Shown in pieces: positions 43,116-50,916 of a stretch of DNA of 64,000 nt. The notes below the pieces were generated by a model. That model saw only the letters and a list, made by a program, of their open reading frames with translations. It ran no database searches and was not told where the DNA came from. The number at the start of each line of letters is the position of its first letter. Position 1 is the first letter of the stretch. Origin of the DNA: Litorimonas sp. (GTDB lineage: Bacteria; Pseudomonadota; Alphaproteobacteria; Caulobacterales; Maricaulaceae); NCBI GenBank assembly GCA_029936425.1, contig JAPYSU010000002.1, forward strand, positions 186,001 to 250,000, read 5' to 3'. Made by a program: the position numbers and the translations under genes.

Positions 43116-43865
43116 TTGAAAGCCAAGCGCCTATATAAATCTGTGGCAGATGACTTATTGAAAGTCATTGATTCGGGCCGCTATGAACCCGGGGATCGCC
43201 TCCCCGCAGAACGTGATCTTGCGGTTGAATATAACGTGAGCCGGCCCACTATGCGCGAAGCCGTCATTGCTCTCGAAATAGCGGGCCGAGTCGAAGTCCG
43301 TAAAGGTTCCGGCGTTTACGTTACGGAAAAACCGGAAGCGGATACAAAGTCTCTCGATATGGATGTCGGTCCTTTTGAATTGACCGAAGCTCGTATGCTC
43401 ATTGAAGGTGAAGCCGCCGGACTTGCCGCGACAATGATAACCAAAGACGAACTGGAAGAGCTGTCCAATATTCTTGAGATGATGAAAAGAGAGAATGAGG
43501 CAGAGGTCAATGGAGAGCTCGCAGATAAAGAATTTCATATGCTCATCGCTCGAGCGACCCGGAACTCTGCAATTGAAACAATTATAGAGGATTTGTGGAA
43601 TCTTCGTGAAAAATCAGAGCTGACCAAAACCATGTATAAAACAGTGCGTCTGGAAGGGGTGAAACCTCGCATTGACGAACATCTCGCAATCTTTGACGCC
43701 CTTGAAGCGAATGATCCGGCTCTCGCTCGAGCGGCCATGCGAAGTCATCTATCGCGCGTCATCGATACAATGTTTAAGGCGACAGAAATTGAAGCCGTAG
43801 AAGAAGTAAAACGTCGCATGTCCAAAGATCGCCAGCGCTATTCCAAACTTATGAATACGGGCTAG
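43116..43865 (+). CDS. FadR/GntR-family regulator of uronate use
   Basis: The 249-residue protein has an N-terminal GntR winged HTH (ADDLLKVIDSGRYEPGDRLP, AERDLAVEYNVSRPTMREAV, then EVRKGSGVYVTE). The C-terminal FCD domain shows FELTEARMLIEGEAAGLAAT, DKEFHMLIARATRNSAIETI and DEHLAIFDALEANDPALARA, with the Asp/His pattern of FCD metal or ligand sites. This is the UxuR/ExuR/KdgR-like class. The start is a TTG with an excellent GGAGG site 9 bases upstream, and the extra 51 residues of the longer frame are a poor N-terminus. It diverges from uxaC, so it probably senses a uronate intermediate and represses this locus. Confidence 0.88.
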   Translation: MKAKRLYKSVADDLLKVIDSGRYEPGDRLPAERDLAVEYNVSRPTMREAVIALEIAGRVEVRKGSGVYVTEKPEADTKSLDMDVGPFELTEARMLIEGEAAGLAATMITKDELEELSNILEMMKRENEAEVNGELADKEFHMLIARATRNSAIETIIEDLWNLREKSELTKTMYKTVRLEGVKPRIDEHLAIFDALEANDPALARAAMRSHLSRVIDTMFKATEIEAVEEVKRRMSKDRQRYSKLMNTG

Positions 43866-43895
43866 ACTGCTCTCGATTTTTTCCGGGTTGCAGGA

Positions 43896-44663
43896 CTATC
43901 GAGCCATCCATCCGCCATCGACAGTTAAAATATGTCCGTTGACATAGCTGGACGCAGATGACGCCAGAAAGAGTGCGGCCCCAGCGATATCCTCGGGATC
44001 GCCCCATCGCCCGGTAGGAATTCTTGCCAAAATCGCGCTATTTCGTTCTTCATCCGCCCGAAGAGCTGCTGTATTATCAGTCGCAATATAGCCCGGAGCG
44101 ATGGCATTAACCTGAACATTTTTGGGTGCCCACTCATTTGCCAGAGCTTTTGTTAGCTGCGAAACCCCTCCCTTACTTGCCGCGTAAGCCGGAACAGTAA
44201 TGCCCCCCTGAAAGCTAAGCAACGAAGCGATGTTGATAATCTTTCCGTGACCCTGATCTATCATTCGGCCGCCTATCCCCCGACAAAACTGAAAAACACC
44301 TGTCAGATTGGTATCCAAAACGGCGGACCAGTCTTCATCGGAATATTCACGAGCCGGACTTCGCCGAATTGTCCCGGCATTATTGACCAGAATATCAACC
44401 TGGCTCACAAGACTGAATATGTCTTTTATAGCGGTCGCAACCGCCTCTGATGACGATTGATCACATCCCACAACAAAAGCTTTGCGGCCTCGCTCTTCAA
44501 TTTGCTCTTTTGTATCAAGGGCATTTTGCGCGGTTGAAGCGATGCAGATTATATCAGCTCCTGCCTCCGCCAGGCCAACCGCAATGGCCTGCCCTATACC
44601 GCGGCTGGCTCCGGTGACAACGGCTGTTTTACCTGTCAGGTCAAATGAGATTTTAGAGGTCAT
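43896..44663 (-). CDS. kduD: 2-keto-3-deoxygluconate 5-dehydrogenase KduD (SDR)
   Basis: KduD interconverts 2,5-diketo-3-deoxygluconate and KDG with NADH in the catabolism of unsaturated uronates. The 255-residue SDR has TAVVTGASRGIGQAIAVGLA, the NNAG motif (VDILVNNAGTIRRSPAREYS), the catalytic YAASKGGVSQLTKALANEWA and the C-terminal YVNGHILTVDGGWMAR. The ATG at 44663 is favoured over a TTG at 44672 that lies only a few bases after the dctM stop. SDR specificity is not certain from sequence, but kduI and GH105 nearby support KduD. Confidence 0.85.
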   Translation of the reverse strand: MTSKISFDLTGKTAVVTGASRGIGQAIAVGLAEAGADIICIASTAQNALDTKEQIEERGRKAFVVGCDQSSSEAVATAIKDIFSLVSQVDILVNNAGTIRRSPAREYSDEDWSAVLDTNLTGVFQFCRGIGGRMIDQGHGKIINIASLLSFQGGITVPAYAASKGGVSQLTKALANEWAPKNVQVNAIAPGYIATDNTAALRADEERNSAILARIPTGRWGDPEDIAGAALFLASSASSYVNGHILTVDGGWMAR

Positions 44664-44675
44664 AATGAACAATAC

Positions 44676-45974
44676 TTATTGGATAAGGCCGAAAGCGCGA
44701 GGCAAACCTTCACTCAAAAACGGCACGTAAGTTACCAGAAGAAGCGCGACGATGAGCGCGGCATAAAGCATAACAAGCGGCTTGATCAGCCGCTGAATTG
44801 TGGTTCCGGCGACGGCGCATCCTACAAAAAGAACGCTCCCGACCGGAGGCGTACAAAGCCCGATAGAGAGATTTAGGACCAGCATTATGCCAAAGTGAAG
44901 TGGAGACATGCCTAGCTCTACCGCAACAGGCAGAAAGATTGGCGTAAAGATAAGAATGGCTGGTGTGATATCCAGAAAAGCCCCCACAACAAGCAAGATT
45001 ATATTGATGAGTAGCAGAATGATTATCGGGTTATCACTTATCATCAGCAAAGCATCGCTAATCGCCTGCGGAATATTTTCATACGCCAGAACCCACGCCA
45101 TACCCGTTGACACCCCGATCAATAACAGAACCATAGCGGTGGTCTCGATTGACTTCAGAAAGATATCCGGAAGGTCCTTGAGCTTTATTTCGCGATAGAA
45201 GAGCGAAAGCGCGAGCGAATAAATCACGGCGATAGCACTGGCTTCGGTCGCCGTAAAAATACCGGCAATAATTCCCCCGACCACAATCAGGATCATTAAA
45301 ATACTCGGACCCGCTTCAAAAAGCTTTTTGGCGGCAACTCGCATTGGAAGACGAGCTGCCCGCGGATAATTCTCGCGTTTGGCATATCCCGCCGCAACCA
45401 CCATAAGCGCCAGCCCAGCAAGAATTCCGGGGAGATATCCCGCCATGAACAACGCCGCGATAGACACGCTCCCGGCGGCAACCGCATAGACAATGAGCAC
45501 ATTACTCGGCGGGATGAGCAATCCGAGAATAGATCCCGTGACCGTGACCGCGGTACTGAAGTTCTTGTCATATCCTTCTTTTTCCATAGTCGGGATCATG
45601 AAAGTCCCAATTGCAGATGTCGCCGCGACAGCGGATCCGGAGATTGACCCAAACAGCATACAGGAAAGCGTATTCACCAAGGCCAGTCCGCCTGGCAAAG
45701 TGCCGACAATGGCTTTGGCGGCTTCAATCAATCGTTTGGCAATACCGCCCCGCCCCATCAAATATCCGGAAATCACGAAAAATGGAATCGCCAGCAAGGT
45801 GAAACTATCCAGCCCCCCTGCAAGACGTTGCGCCATTGTTGTCACTGCCGGATCGAACGGCATGGTCAGCATCAAGGTAGAAACCGAGGCCAATGCGATA
45901 CTGACGGCAATTGGAACGCCGAGCATGACCAAAAGGAAGAAAAGCCCCAAAAGAACGAGTATGGAAAGCAACAT
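44676..45974 (-). CDS. dctM: TRAP transporter large permease (DctM)
   Basis: The 432-residue polytopic protein is the large membrane subunit of a tripartite ATP-independent periplasmic transporter. It drives uptake of a carboxylate such as a uronate using the sodium gradient. It shows FGSISGSAVAATSAIGTFMI, TGSILGLLIPPSNVLIVYAV and PLHFGIMLVLNLSIGLCTPP with VGSVLFVGCAV, all standard DctM blocks. It follows dctQ after 2 bases and precedes kduD. The operon suggests unsaturated or saturated uronate as substrate. Confidence 0.93.
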   Translation of the reverse strand: MLLSILVLLGLFFLLVMLGVPIAVSIALASVSTLMLTMPFDPAVTTMAQRLAGGLDSFTLLAIPFFVISGYLMGRGGIAKRLIEAAKAIVGTLPGGLALVNTLSCMLFGSISGSAVAATSAIGTFMIPTMEKEGYDKNFSTAVTVTGSILGLLIPPSNVLIVYAVAAGSVSIAALFMAGYLPGILAGLALMVVAAGYAKRENYPRAARLPMRVAAKKLFEAGPSILMILIVVGGIIAGIFTATEASAIAVIYSLALSLFYREIKLKDLPDIFLKSIETTAMVLLLIGVSTGMAWVLAYENIPQAISDALLMISDNPIIILLLINIILLVVGAFLDITPAILIFTPIFLPVAVELGMSPLHFGIMLVLNLSIGLCTPPVGSVLFVGCAVAGTTIQRLIKPLVMLYAALIVALLLVTYVPFLSEGLPRAFGLIQ

Positions 45975-45976
45975 GA

Positions 45977-46513
45977 CTATTTCCCCTCATTTGCAGCAGA
46001 AGGGAGCCCGGACGGAATAACTTCACTGGGCTTGTGAATTTCGCCCTTGAAAATAACGTCGCCAATATAGCTGATGGCGTAGATCGACATCAGAACGCCG
46101 CTTATGGGAAGGATAGAATAGACATAAGACATTTTTATGCCCAGAGCGGCCGAGGTTTGATTTAATTCATATGTCAAAGACACCAGGCGACCGCCGCCAT
46201 AAATTAGAATTAAAATTGCAAAAACCAGACAGGATATGAGTGCGAAAAGCTCTGCCGCCAGACGCCTCTTTCCTTCCAGAGGCGTTATCAGAATATCAAT
46301 TCCAACATGCATCCGATTGCGGAATGTATAAACCGCACCCAACAAACCAAGCCAGATGAGCTGAAAACGGGCAATCTCTTCTGTCAACGAGCTCGGAGCG
46401 CGCAAGACATACCGCGAGACAACCTGCCAGGTAACCGTGACAATCATGAAGATGGCAAGTGCAACCAAAAACCAGCGCAAGCCAATATCCAGAATTCTAA
46501 TAAACCGACTCAT
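45977..46513 (-). CDS. dctQ: TRAP transporter small permease (DctQ)
   Basis: The 178-residue protein has four membrane helices and the DctQ pattern: IGLRWFLVALAIFMIVTVTW, RAPSSLTEEIARFQLIWLGL with LGAVYTFRNRMHVGIDILIT, and a last helix near residue 135. It pairs with DctM and overlaps dctP by 4 bases. DctQ sequences are variable, so the assignment relies on topology, the EE-x-R motif and neighbours. Confidence 0.9.
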   Translation of the reverse strand: MSRFIRILDIGLRWFLVALAIFMIVTVTWQVVSRYVLRAPSSLTEEIARFQLIWLGLLGAVYTFRNRMHVGIDILITPLEGKRRLAAELFALISCLVFAILILIYGGGRLVSLTYELNQTSAALGIKMSYVYSILPISGVLMSIYAISYIGDVIFKGEIHKPSEVIPSGLPSAANEGK

Positions 46514-47520
46514 GGATTTGCCCTCAGAGCATCTACTTTCTCAATAAGGGGGCCAAGCTCGGTCTTGGCAAAATCGGCTTTGATACCTTTTACCGCCTCG
46601 CGAAAAGGGGCTTTGTCAGGATAGATTACCTCGACACCCGCCTCCTTTACTTTTTGCAAAGCTTCTTCGGATGCTTCCGCCCACAATTTCCTCTCGTAAA
46701 TGACAGATTCGTCCATGGCTTGGCGCAGCCAGCTACGCTCTTGTTCGGACAAGTTATCAAAAACCCGACGAGACATTATCACCAGATCCGGGACCGAAGT
46801 ATGTTCATCCAAAGTCAGATATTTTGCCGTCTCGTAATGTTTTGAAAGGTAATAGGACGGCAGATTGTTTTCCGCTCCATCGACAATACCTTGTTGAAGA
46901 GCGGAATAAAGCTCTCCCCAGGAAATCGGTGTGGCCGCCCCTCCCATCGCTTCTATCATTTGAATCGAAGTCCGGCTGGACATCACCCGAATTTTTTTCG
47001 AATCTATACTGGCAGGTGACTCAACCGGAAATTTTGTCGTATAAAAACTCCGGCTCCCCGCATCATAATAGGCAAGCCCCTGAAGTTTTACGTCCCGCAA
47101 ACTGTTTAAAAGAGTCTCTCCGACATCACCGTTCAGAACGCGCCAAAAATGTTCGCTGTCTTCGAACAGATAGGGAATTGAAAACAATTTCATGGCGGGC
47201 GAAAATCCTTCCATGGAAATGGTAGAGACTTTCGTCATGGAGACAGCTCCGATTTGAAGTAGCTCAATTAACTGCCTCTCACTTCCCAGCTGTCCATTTG
47301 GATAAATATCCAAGCCCATTTTCCCTGAGGATAACTCGCTGAGCCGCTCTCCCATAAATTCCATGGCAATATGAACGGGATGCGTTTGGTTCAGAGAATG
47401 CGCCAATTTGAGACGTTCACCCTCACCGGAAATATTTTTACATCCGGTAAGCCCCAGACCACTTAAGCCCAGTGAAGCCATCAATCCGGCCGTGCAATTC
47501 CGTCTGGTTAAAGAAGTCAT
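46510..47520 (-). CDS. dctP: TRAP transporter substrate-binding protein (DctP)
   Basis: The 336-residue protein captures the substrate in the periplasm for DctQM. It has a signal sequence with a lipobox-like LGLTGC and an RR pair (SLTRRNCTAG), so it is likely membrane-anchored. The DctP blocks are HPVHIAMEFMGERLSELSSG, IYPNGQLGSERQLIELLQIG and KIRVMSSRTSIQMIEAMGGA (with the carboxylate-binding Arg). The LYSALQQGIVDGAENNLPSY block is also present. It overlaps the GH105 gene and dctQ by 4 bases. Related proteins bind glucuronate and galacturonate, which fits the locus. Confidence 0.92.
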   Translation of the reverse strand: MTSLTRRNCTAGLMASLGLSGLGLTGCKNISGEGERLKLAHSLNQTHPVHIAMEFMGERLSELSSGKMGLDIYPNGQLGSERQLIELLQIGAVSMTKVSTISMEGFSPAMKLFSIPYLFEDSEHFWRVLNGDVGETLLNSLRDVKLQGLAYYDAGSRSFYTTKFPVESPASIDSKKIRVMSSRTSIQMIEAMGGAATPISWGELYSALQQGIVDGAENNLPSYYLSKHYETAKYLTLDEHTSVPDLVIMSRRVFDNLSEQERSWLRQAMDESVIYERKLWAEASEEALQKVKEAGVEVIYPDKAPFREAVKGIKADFAKTELGPLIEKVDALRANP

Positions 47521-48752
47521 TGCAACAGTCCCATTTCAGAAAGCGTGAGCATCCCTTCTCCGGCCAGGAGCATAGCCCCCGCACCATAGAACTGTGTTTC
47601 GTCGGCAGAGACCTTATCTGGGGCATATCCGACCTGTTGGACCCAGCCAATCATTCCGTCTTCAGTAACGGCACCCTCTAGAGCCATCCAGCCTTTACGG
47701 ATGGAGGGTAAATATATTTCGTCTTCCAAGACTCCATTTGCCACGCCCCAAGCTAATCCCGCCACAAAGAAGGCGGTCCCGCTGCTTTCTGGAACAGGAT
47801 AGCTTGAACCTGCCTCAAGGGAAACGGGCCAAAATCCGTCATCGGCCTGAACGGTGATAAGTTTCTCCGCCATATCCCTGTAAAGGTCGAGATATCGGGA
47901 GCGGGAAGGATGATCTGCGGGCAGATCATCAAGAATATCCGTAAGGCCGGCGAAAACCCAGCCATTGCCTCGACTCCAGAATATTTTCTCACCCGTCTCT
48001 TCGCGGCGCTCAAAAAATCGGCTGTCTCGCAAAAATAAATCGGCTTCTTCGTCAAAAAGATAATCTGTCGTCGCCCAGAACTCTTTATCGGAAAACTCCA
48101 GATATTTTGGATCGCCCGTAACTTTACTCAATTTCGTAAAGACTGGCGGTGACATGAAAAGCGCATCTGCCCAGCACCATCTTTTGAGACATTCCTTATA
48201 ATACCCCTCTTCCGTACCATCAGGCTCGAATTCAAGGGAGACAGTTGATGGGTTTGCGATGATCCGATCCAGAACGTCCTGAGTGGGCTTATACATTTCC
48301 GGGTTATCGTAATAATCATAAAGCCGGAGATAATATTGTCCAACCACATGGTCATCCGCGTGGTAATCGCGATCACCGAGTTGATAATTCTGCGCCGCGC
48401 CATAATTTTTCAGAAATTCAAGATAAACTTCATTATCGGTTTCCACCGCCCAGTCCGCCAATCCTTTGAGGAAGGCTCCTTGAATCCATCCGCGCTTTTC
48501 CAAGCTACGTTCCTGAAAACTCGGAACAAAAGGCTCAAAGCCCGTCATATGTTCTATTTGCCAGTCCGCAACAGCATTGGATGTTTCAATAATAGAGTCT
48601 GTTGAGAAAATTTCCGACGTTTGAGGCTCACTGGACGAATCAAAAGGCTCAAGCTCTCTGTTGTTTTCTGGGCTTGCTGTCGAACAGGCGGAAAGCGTAA
48701 AGGCCGCAGCTGTGCATAGTAAAAAAGTAGTTGTGACTCCCCGCCAGAACAT
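47517..48752 (-). CDS. GH105-type unsaturated uronyl hydrolase lipoprotein
   Basis: GH105 (and GH88) enzymes hydrolyse the unsaturated uronic acid from lyase products, releasing a sugar that rearranges to the KduI substrate. The 411-residue protein has a lipobox (AAAFTLSAC), so it is likely a periplasmic or outer-membrane lipoprotein. The alpha6/alpha6 barrel pieces are HADDHVVGQYYLRLYDYYDN (catalytic Asp region), RWCWADALFMSPPVFTKLSK and FWSRGNGWVFAGLTDILDD. The ATG at 48752 is favoured, with GGGGAAG close upstream, over a TTG at 48764. It leads the leftward TRAP/kduD operon, opposite the DUF4861 gene. Confidence 0.86.
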   Translation of the reverse strand: MFWRGVTTTFLLCTAAAFTLSACSTASPENNRELEPFDSSSEPQTSEIFSTDSIIETSNAVADWQIEHMTGFEPFVPSFQERSLEKRGWIQGAFLKGLADWAVETDNEVYLEFLKNYGAAQNYQLGDRDYHADDHVVGQYYLRLYDYYDNPEMYKPTQDVLDRIIANPSTVSLEFEPDGTEEGYYKECLKRWCWADALFMSPPVFTKLSKVTGDPKYLEFSDKEFWATTDYLFDEEADLFLRDSRFFERREETGEKIFWSRGNGWVFAGLTDILDDLPADHPSRSRYLDLYRDMAEKLITVQADDGFWPVSLEAGSSYPVPESSGTAFFVAGLAWGVANGVLEDEIYLPSIRKGWMALEGAVTEDGMIGWVQQVGYAPDKVSADETQFYGAGAMLLAGEGMLTLSEMGLLQ

Positions 48753-48775
48753 AAGCTTCCCCAAAATTGTTTTTT

Positions 48776-48819
48776 AATTGGTCATATATCACTGACACGA
48801 CAAACTGTATTGGTCAAAC
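48776..48819. promoter_or_regulatory. Paired candidate operators between GH105 and DUF4861 genes
   Basis: AATTGGTCATAT (from 48776) and ATTGGTCAAAC (48809-48819) share ATTGGTCA and are 32 bases apart, in the divergent region of two uronate-catabolism operons. The arrangement fits a dimeric regulator controlling both directions. Confidence 0.55.
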
Positions 48820-48894
48820 AGATTTCATTGCAACATGCAGAAATCTCGGTTAGGTCTGTCACTGGAATATATTCTAACTCGGGAAGACTGGCTC

Positions 48895-49818
48895 ATGATA
48901 GCTTTGAAACGACCTTTATTAATGATGTCACTTACAGTTCTTGCCGCTTGCGCGCAAACGCCTGACCCTGAAGAGAAAATTCTTCAAACTGACCGCGTAG
49001 CGGCGGATATTGGTGATTTGACCCAAGACGGACAGAGCGTCGCAAAATTGCAAACCCCTCCCGGTTTCAAGCAAGGCGACAAACTGGTGACCTATGAAGG
49101 ACCTGGCTGGGAGTCAGACAAGGTTGGATTTCGTCTCTATCTGGACAATCGTAACGCTCTGGATATTTTCGGAAAAAAAACAGACGGCCTTATATTAAAA
49201 AGTGTCGGACGCGGAGAGGATTACCATGAAATGTCTGATTGGGGGATGGATATTCTCAAGGTCAATAACTCTCTCGGAGCGGGAGGGTTAGGCGTTTATG
49301 AAAACGAGACCGTTCGCCAAATCGGTAAAGCCGAGAGCTATTCTGCAGAAATCATTAAAGATTCTCTCACCCAAGCCAGTATTCGCGTAACACACACCCA
49401 GTCAGAAGCTTGCGAAAATGATGTCTCGGCCACTTATTCCATTCAGGCAGGTCAACGCCTGTCTCGTATCAATGTCCAAAATAGCTGCGTCTTGCCTTAC
49501 GCAGCCGGGCTTATAATCCACCCGAACACAAGTTCTATTATCTCAGAAGACACGGGGGCGTGGCGATATAAAGCTCGCTACGGCGTCCAAAGTCTCGTCC
49601 CCGATTCTCTCGGTCTTGCGCTATTCTATCGCGCAGAAGATATCACTTTAGCCGGAGCAGATGAGGATGATGACTATATTGTCTTCAAACCCTCTGTCGC
49701 GCCGGACTATTTCACAGCCGCCGCCTGGGAACAGGAAAAAGGCGGATTGAAAACAAAACAGGCTTTTACGGAGTGGCTCGAAGAAACTCAGGCAAGACTT
49801 AATAAAACTTACCCCTAA
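48895..49818 (+). CDS. DUF4861-family lipoprotein of the uronate locus
   Basis: The 307-residue protein has a signal sequence with a lipobox (MSLTVLAAC). The DUF4861 core is YEGPGWESDKVGFRLYLDNR, then NALDIFGKKTDGLIL, and YHEMSDWGMDILKVNNSLGA. This family is found with pectin and uronate polysaccharide genes and is of uncertain function. A glycoside hydrolase or lyase accessory role has been suggested by context only. The ATG at 48895 is chosen because GGGAAG lies about 8 bases upstream and it gives the lipobox. It precedes kduI by 41 bases and so may be translated with it. Confidence 0.78.
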   Translation: MIALKRPLLMMSLTVLAACAQTPDPEEKILQTDRVAADIGDLTQDGQSVAKLQTPPGFKQGDKLVTYEGPGWESDKVGFRLYLDNRNALDIFGKKTDGLILKSVGRGEDYHEMSDWGMDILKVNNSLGAGGLGVYENETVRQIGKAESYSAEIIKDSLTQASIRVTHTQSEACENDVSATYSIQAGQRLSRINVQNSCVLPYAAGLIIHPNTSSIISEDTGAWRYKARYGVQSLVPDSLGLALFYRAEDITLAGADEDDDYIVFKPSVAPDYFTAAAWEQEKGGLKTKQAFTEWLEETQARLNKTYP

Positions 49819-49859
49819 CTCAAAACGCCGTCTATTTACTGATGGAAATGGAGACCAAA

Positions 49860-50690
49860 ATGGAAATTCGTTATTCAGCTGACATTGTGCGCTATAAAAC
49901 AATGACCAATAAAGAGCTTCGGGACACATTTGTTGTCAGCACGCTCTGGACTCCGGATGAAGTCCCCTTGGTATATTCCGACATTGATAGGGGCGTGATA
50001 GGGTCTGCCGTCCCTGTTTCGAAAACCCTGGAAATCCCGACCCATAAAGATTTAGCGAGCGACTACTTTGCTCAGCGCCGTGAGGTCGGAGTCATTAATA
50101 TTGGTGGCCACGGCGCCATTGAGGTGGACGGCAAATCCTATGATATGGAGAATCTCGACAGTCTCTACATCGGTCGGGAATCCAAAGGAATAAAGTTTTC
50201 AAGTGTGGATGGCAAAAAACCGGCGAAGTTCTATTTTGTCAGTTATCCGGCCCATCTTCGTTATGAGACCCAGCACATCAAAAAGTCTCAAGCCAACCAG
50301 ATAAAAATGGGCTCTCAGGAAACCAGTAACAAACGGATCATTTTCCAGCCCATTCACCCTTCCATCGTAACAACCTGTCAGATTGTCATGGGCTTTACTA
50401 TTCTTGAGAGCGGAAACGTGTGGAATACCTTCCCGCCTCATACTCATAAAAGACGCTCAGAATTTTATATGTATTTTGACTTACCAGAAGATCAACGCAT
50501 TTTCCATTTTATGGGAGAAGCTGACAATATGCGCCCGATGATCATGAAAGCTGGCGAGGTTGCCCTTTCCCCGATCTGGTCCATGCATTGCGGAGCCGGG
50601 ACCTCGTCCTATACATTTATTTGGTCTATGGGGGGCGAGAATCAGGTTTTTGATGATATGGATCACATCGACCAGACAAAAATTGGATAG
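49860..50690 (+). CDS. kduI: 5-dehydro-4-deoxy-D-glucuronate isomerase
   Basis: KduI isomerises 5-keto-4-deoxyuronate to 2,5-diketo-3-deoxygluconate, upstream of KduD. The 276-residue cupin, close to the usual 278, has MEIRYSADIVRYKTMTNKEL, INIGGHGAIEVDGKSYDMEN and NTFPPHTHKRRSEFYMYFDL, with the His/Glu metal ligands of the cupin site. The C-terminus shows SPIWSMHCGAGTSSYTFIWS. The ATG at 49860 is favoured because GGAGA lies 6 bases upstream, over an earlier in-frame ATG at 49842. Confidence 0.94.
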   Translation: MEIRYSADIVRYKTMTNKELRDTFVVSTLWTPDEVPLVYSDIDRGVIGSAVPVSKTLEIPTHKDLASDYFAQRREVGVINIGGHGAIEVDGKSYDMENLDSLYIGRESKGIKFSSVDGKKPAKFYFVSYPAHLRYETQHIKKSQANQIKMGSQETSNKRIIFQPIHPSIVTTCQIVMGFTILESGNVWNTFPPHTHKRRSEFYMYFDLPEDQRIFHFMGEADNMRPMIMKAGEVALSPIWSMHCGAGTSSYTFIWSMGGENQVFDDMDHIDQTKIG

Positions 50691-50702
50691 TTTGGCCTGA
50701 CC

Positions 50703-50737
50703 AATAAGGCGAGGAATCATAATTTTTTCGCCTTATT
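50703..50737. terminator. Perfect 10-bp inverted repeat after kduI
   Basis: AATAAGGCGA (50703-50712) and TCGCCTTATT (50728-50737) form a 10-bp perfect inverted repeat around 15 AT-rich bases. It starts 13 bases after the kduI stop. TGACCAAT at 50698-50705 overlaps its left arm. It may be a terminator, though no T run follows, or a regulatory dyad. Confidence 0.5.
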
Positions 50738-50841
50738 AAGGACTAATCTGTTGCAAATAAGCGACAGAATTAGAAAATAAGCCTAATTTATGCAAATAAT
50801 TCACAATTGGTAAGATATATATATTGACATATCTAATTAAC

Positions 50842-50879
50842 TTGGTGACCTTCCACTGAAAAGGTCAGACCAATATACT
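50842..50879 (+). promoter_or_regulatory. Candidate promoter with FadR-type operator before the third TonB receptor
   Basis: TTGGTGACCTT (50842-50852) and AAGGTCAGACCAA (50861-50873) form an imperfect dyad. GGTCAGACC at 50863-50871 is a palindrome about a central A and matches the FadR-family style. TATACT at 50874-50879 could be the -10 element, so binding there would block the promoter. The ATG is about 38 bases further on. Confidence 0.45.
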
Positions 50880-50916
50880 GCCCTATATAACCAAAATGCT
50901 TAACAAGGGGATAAAT

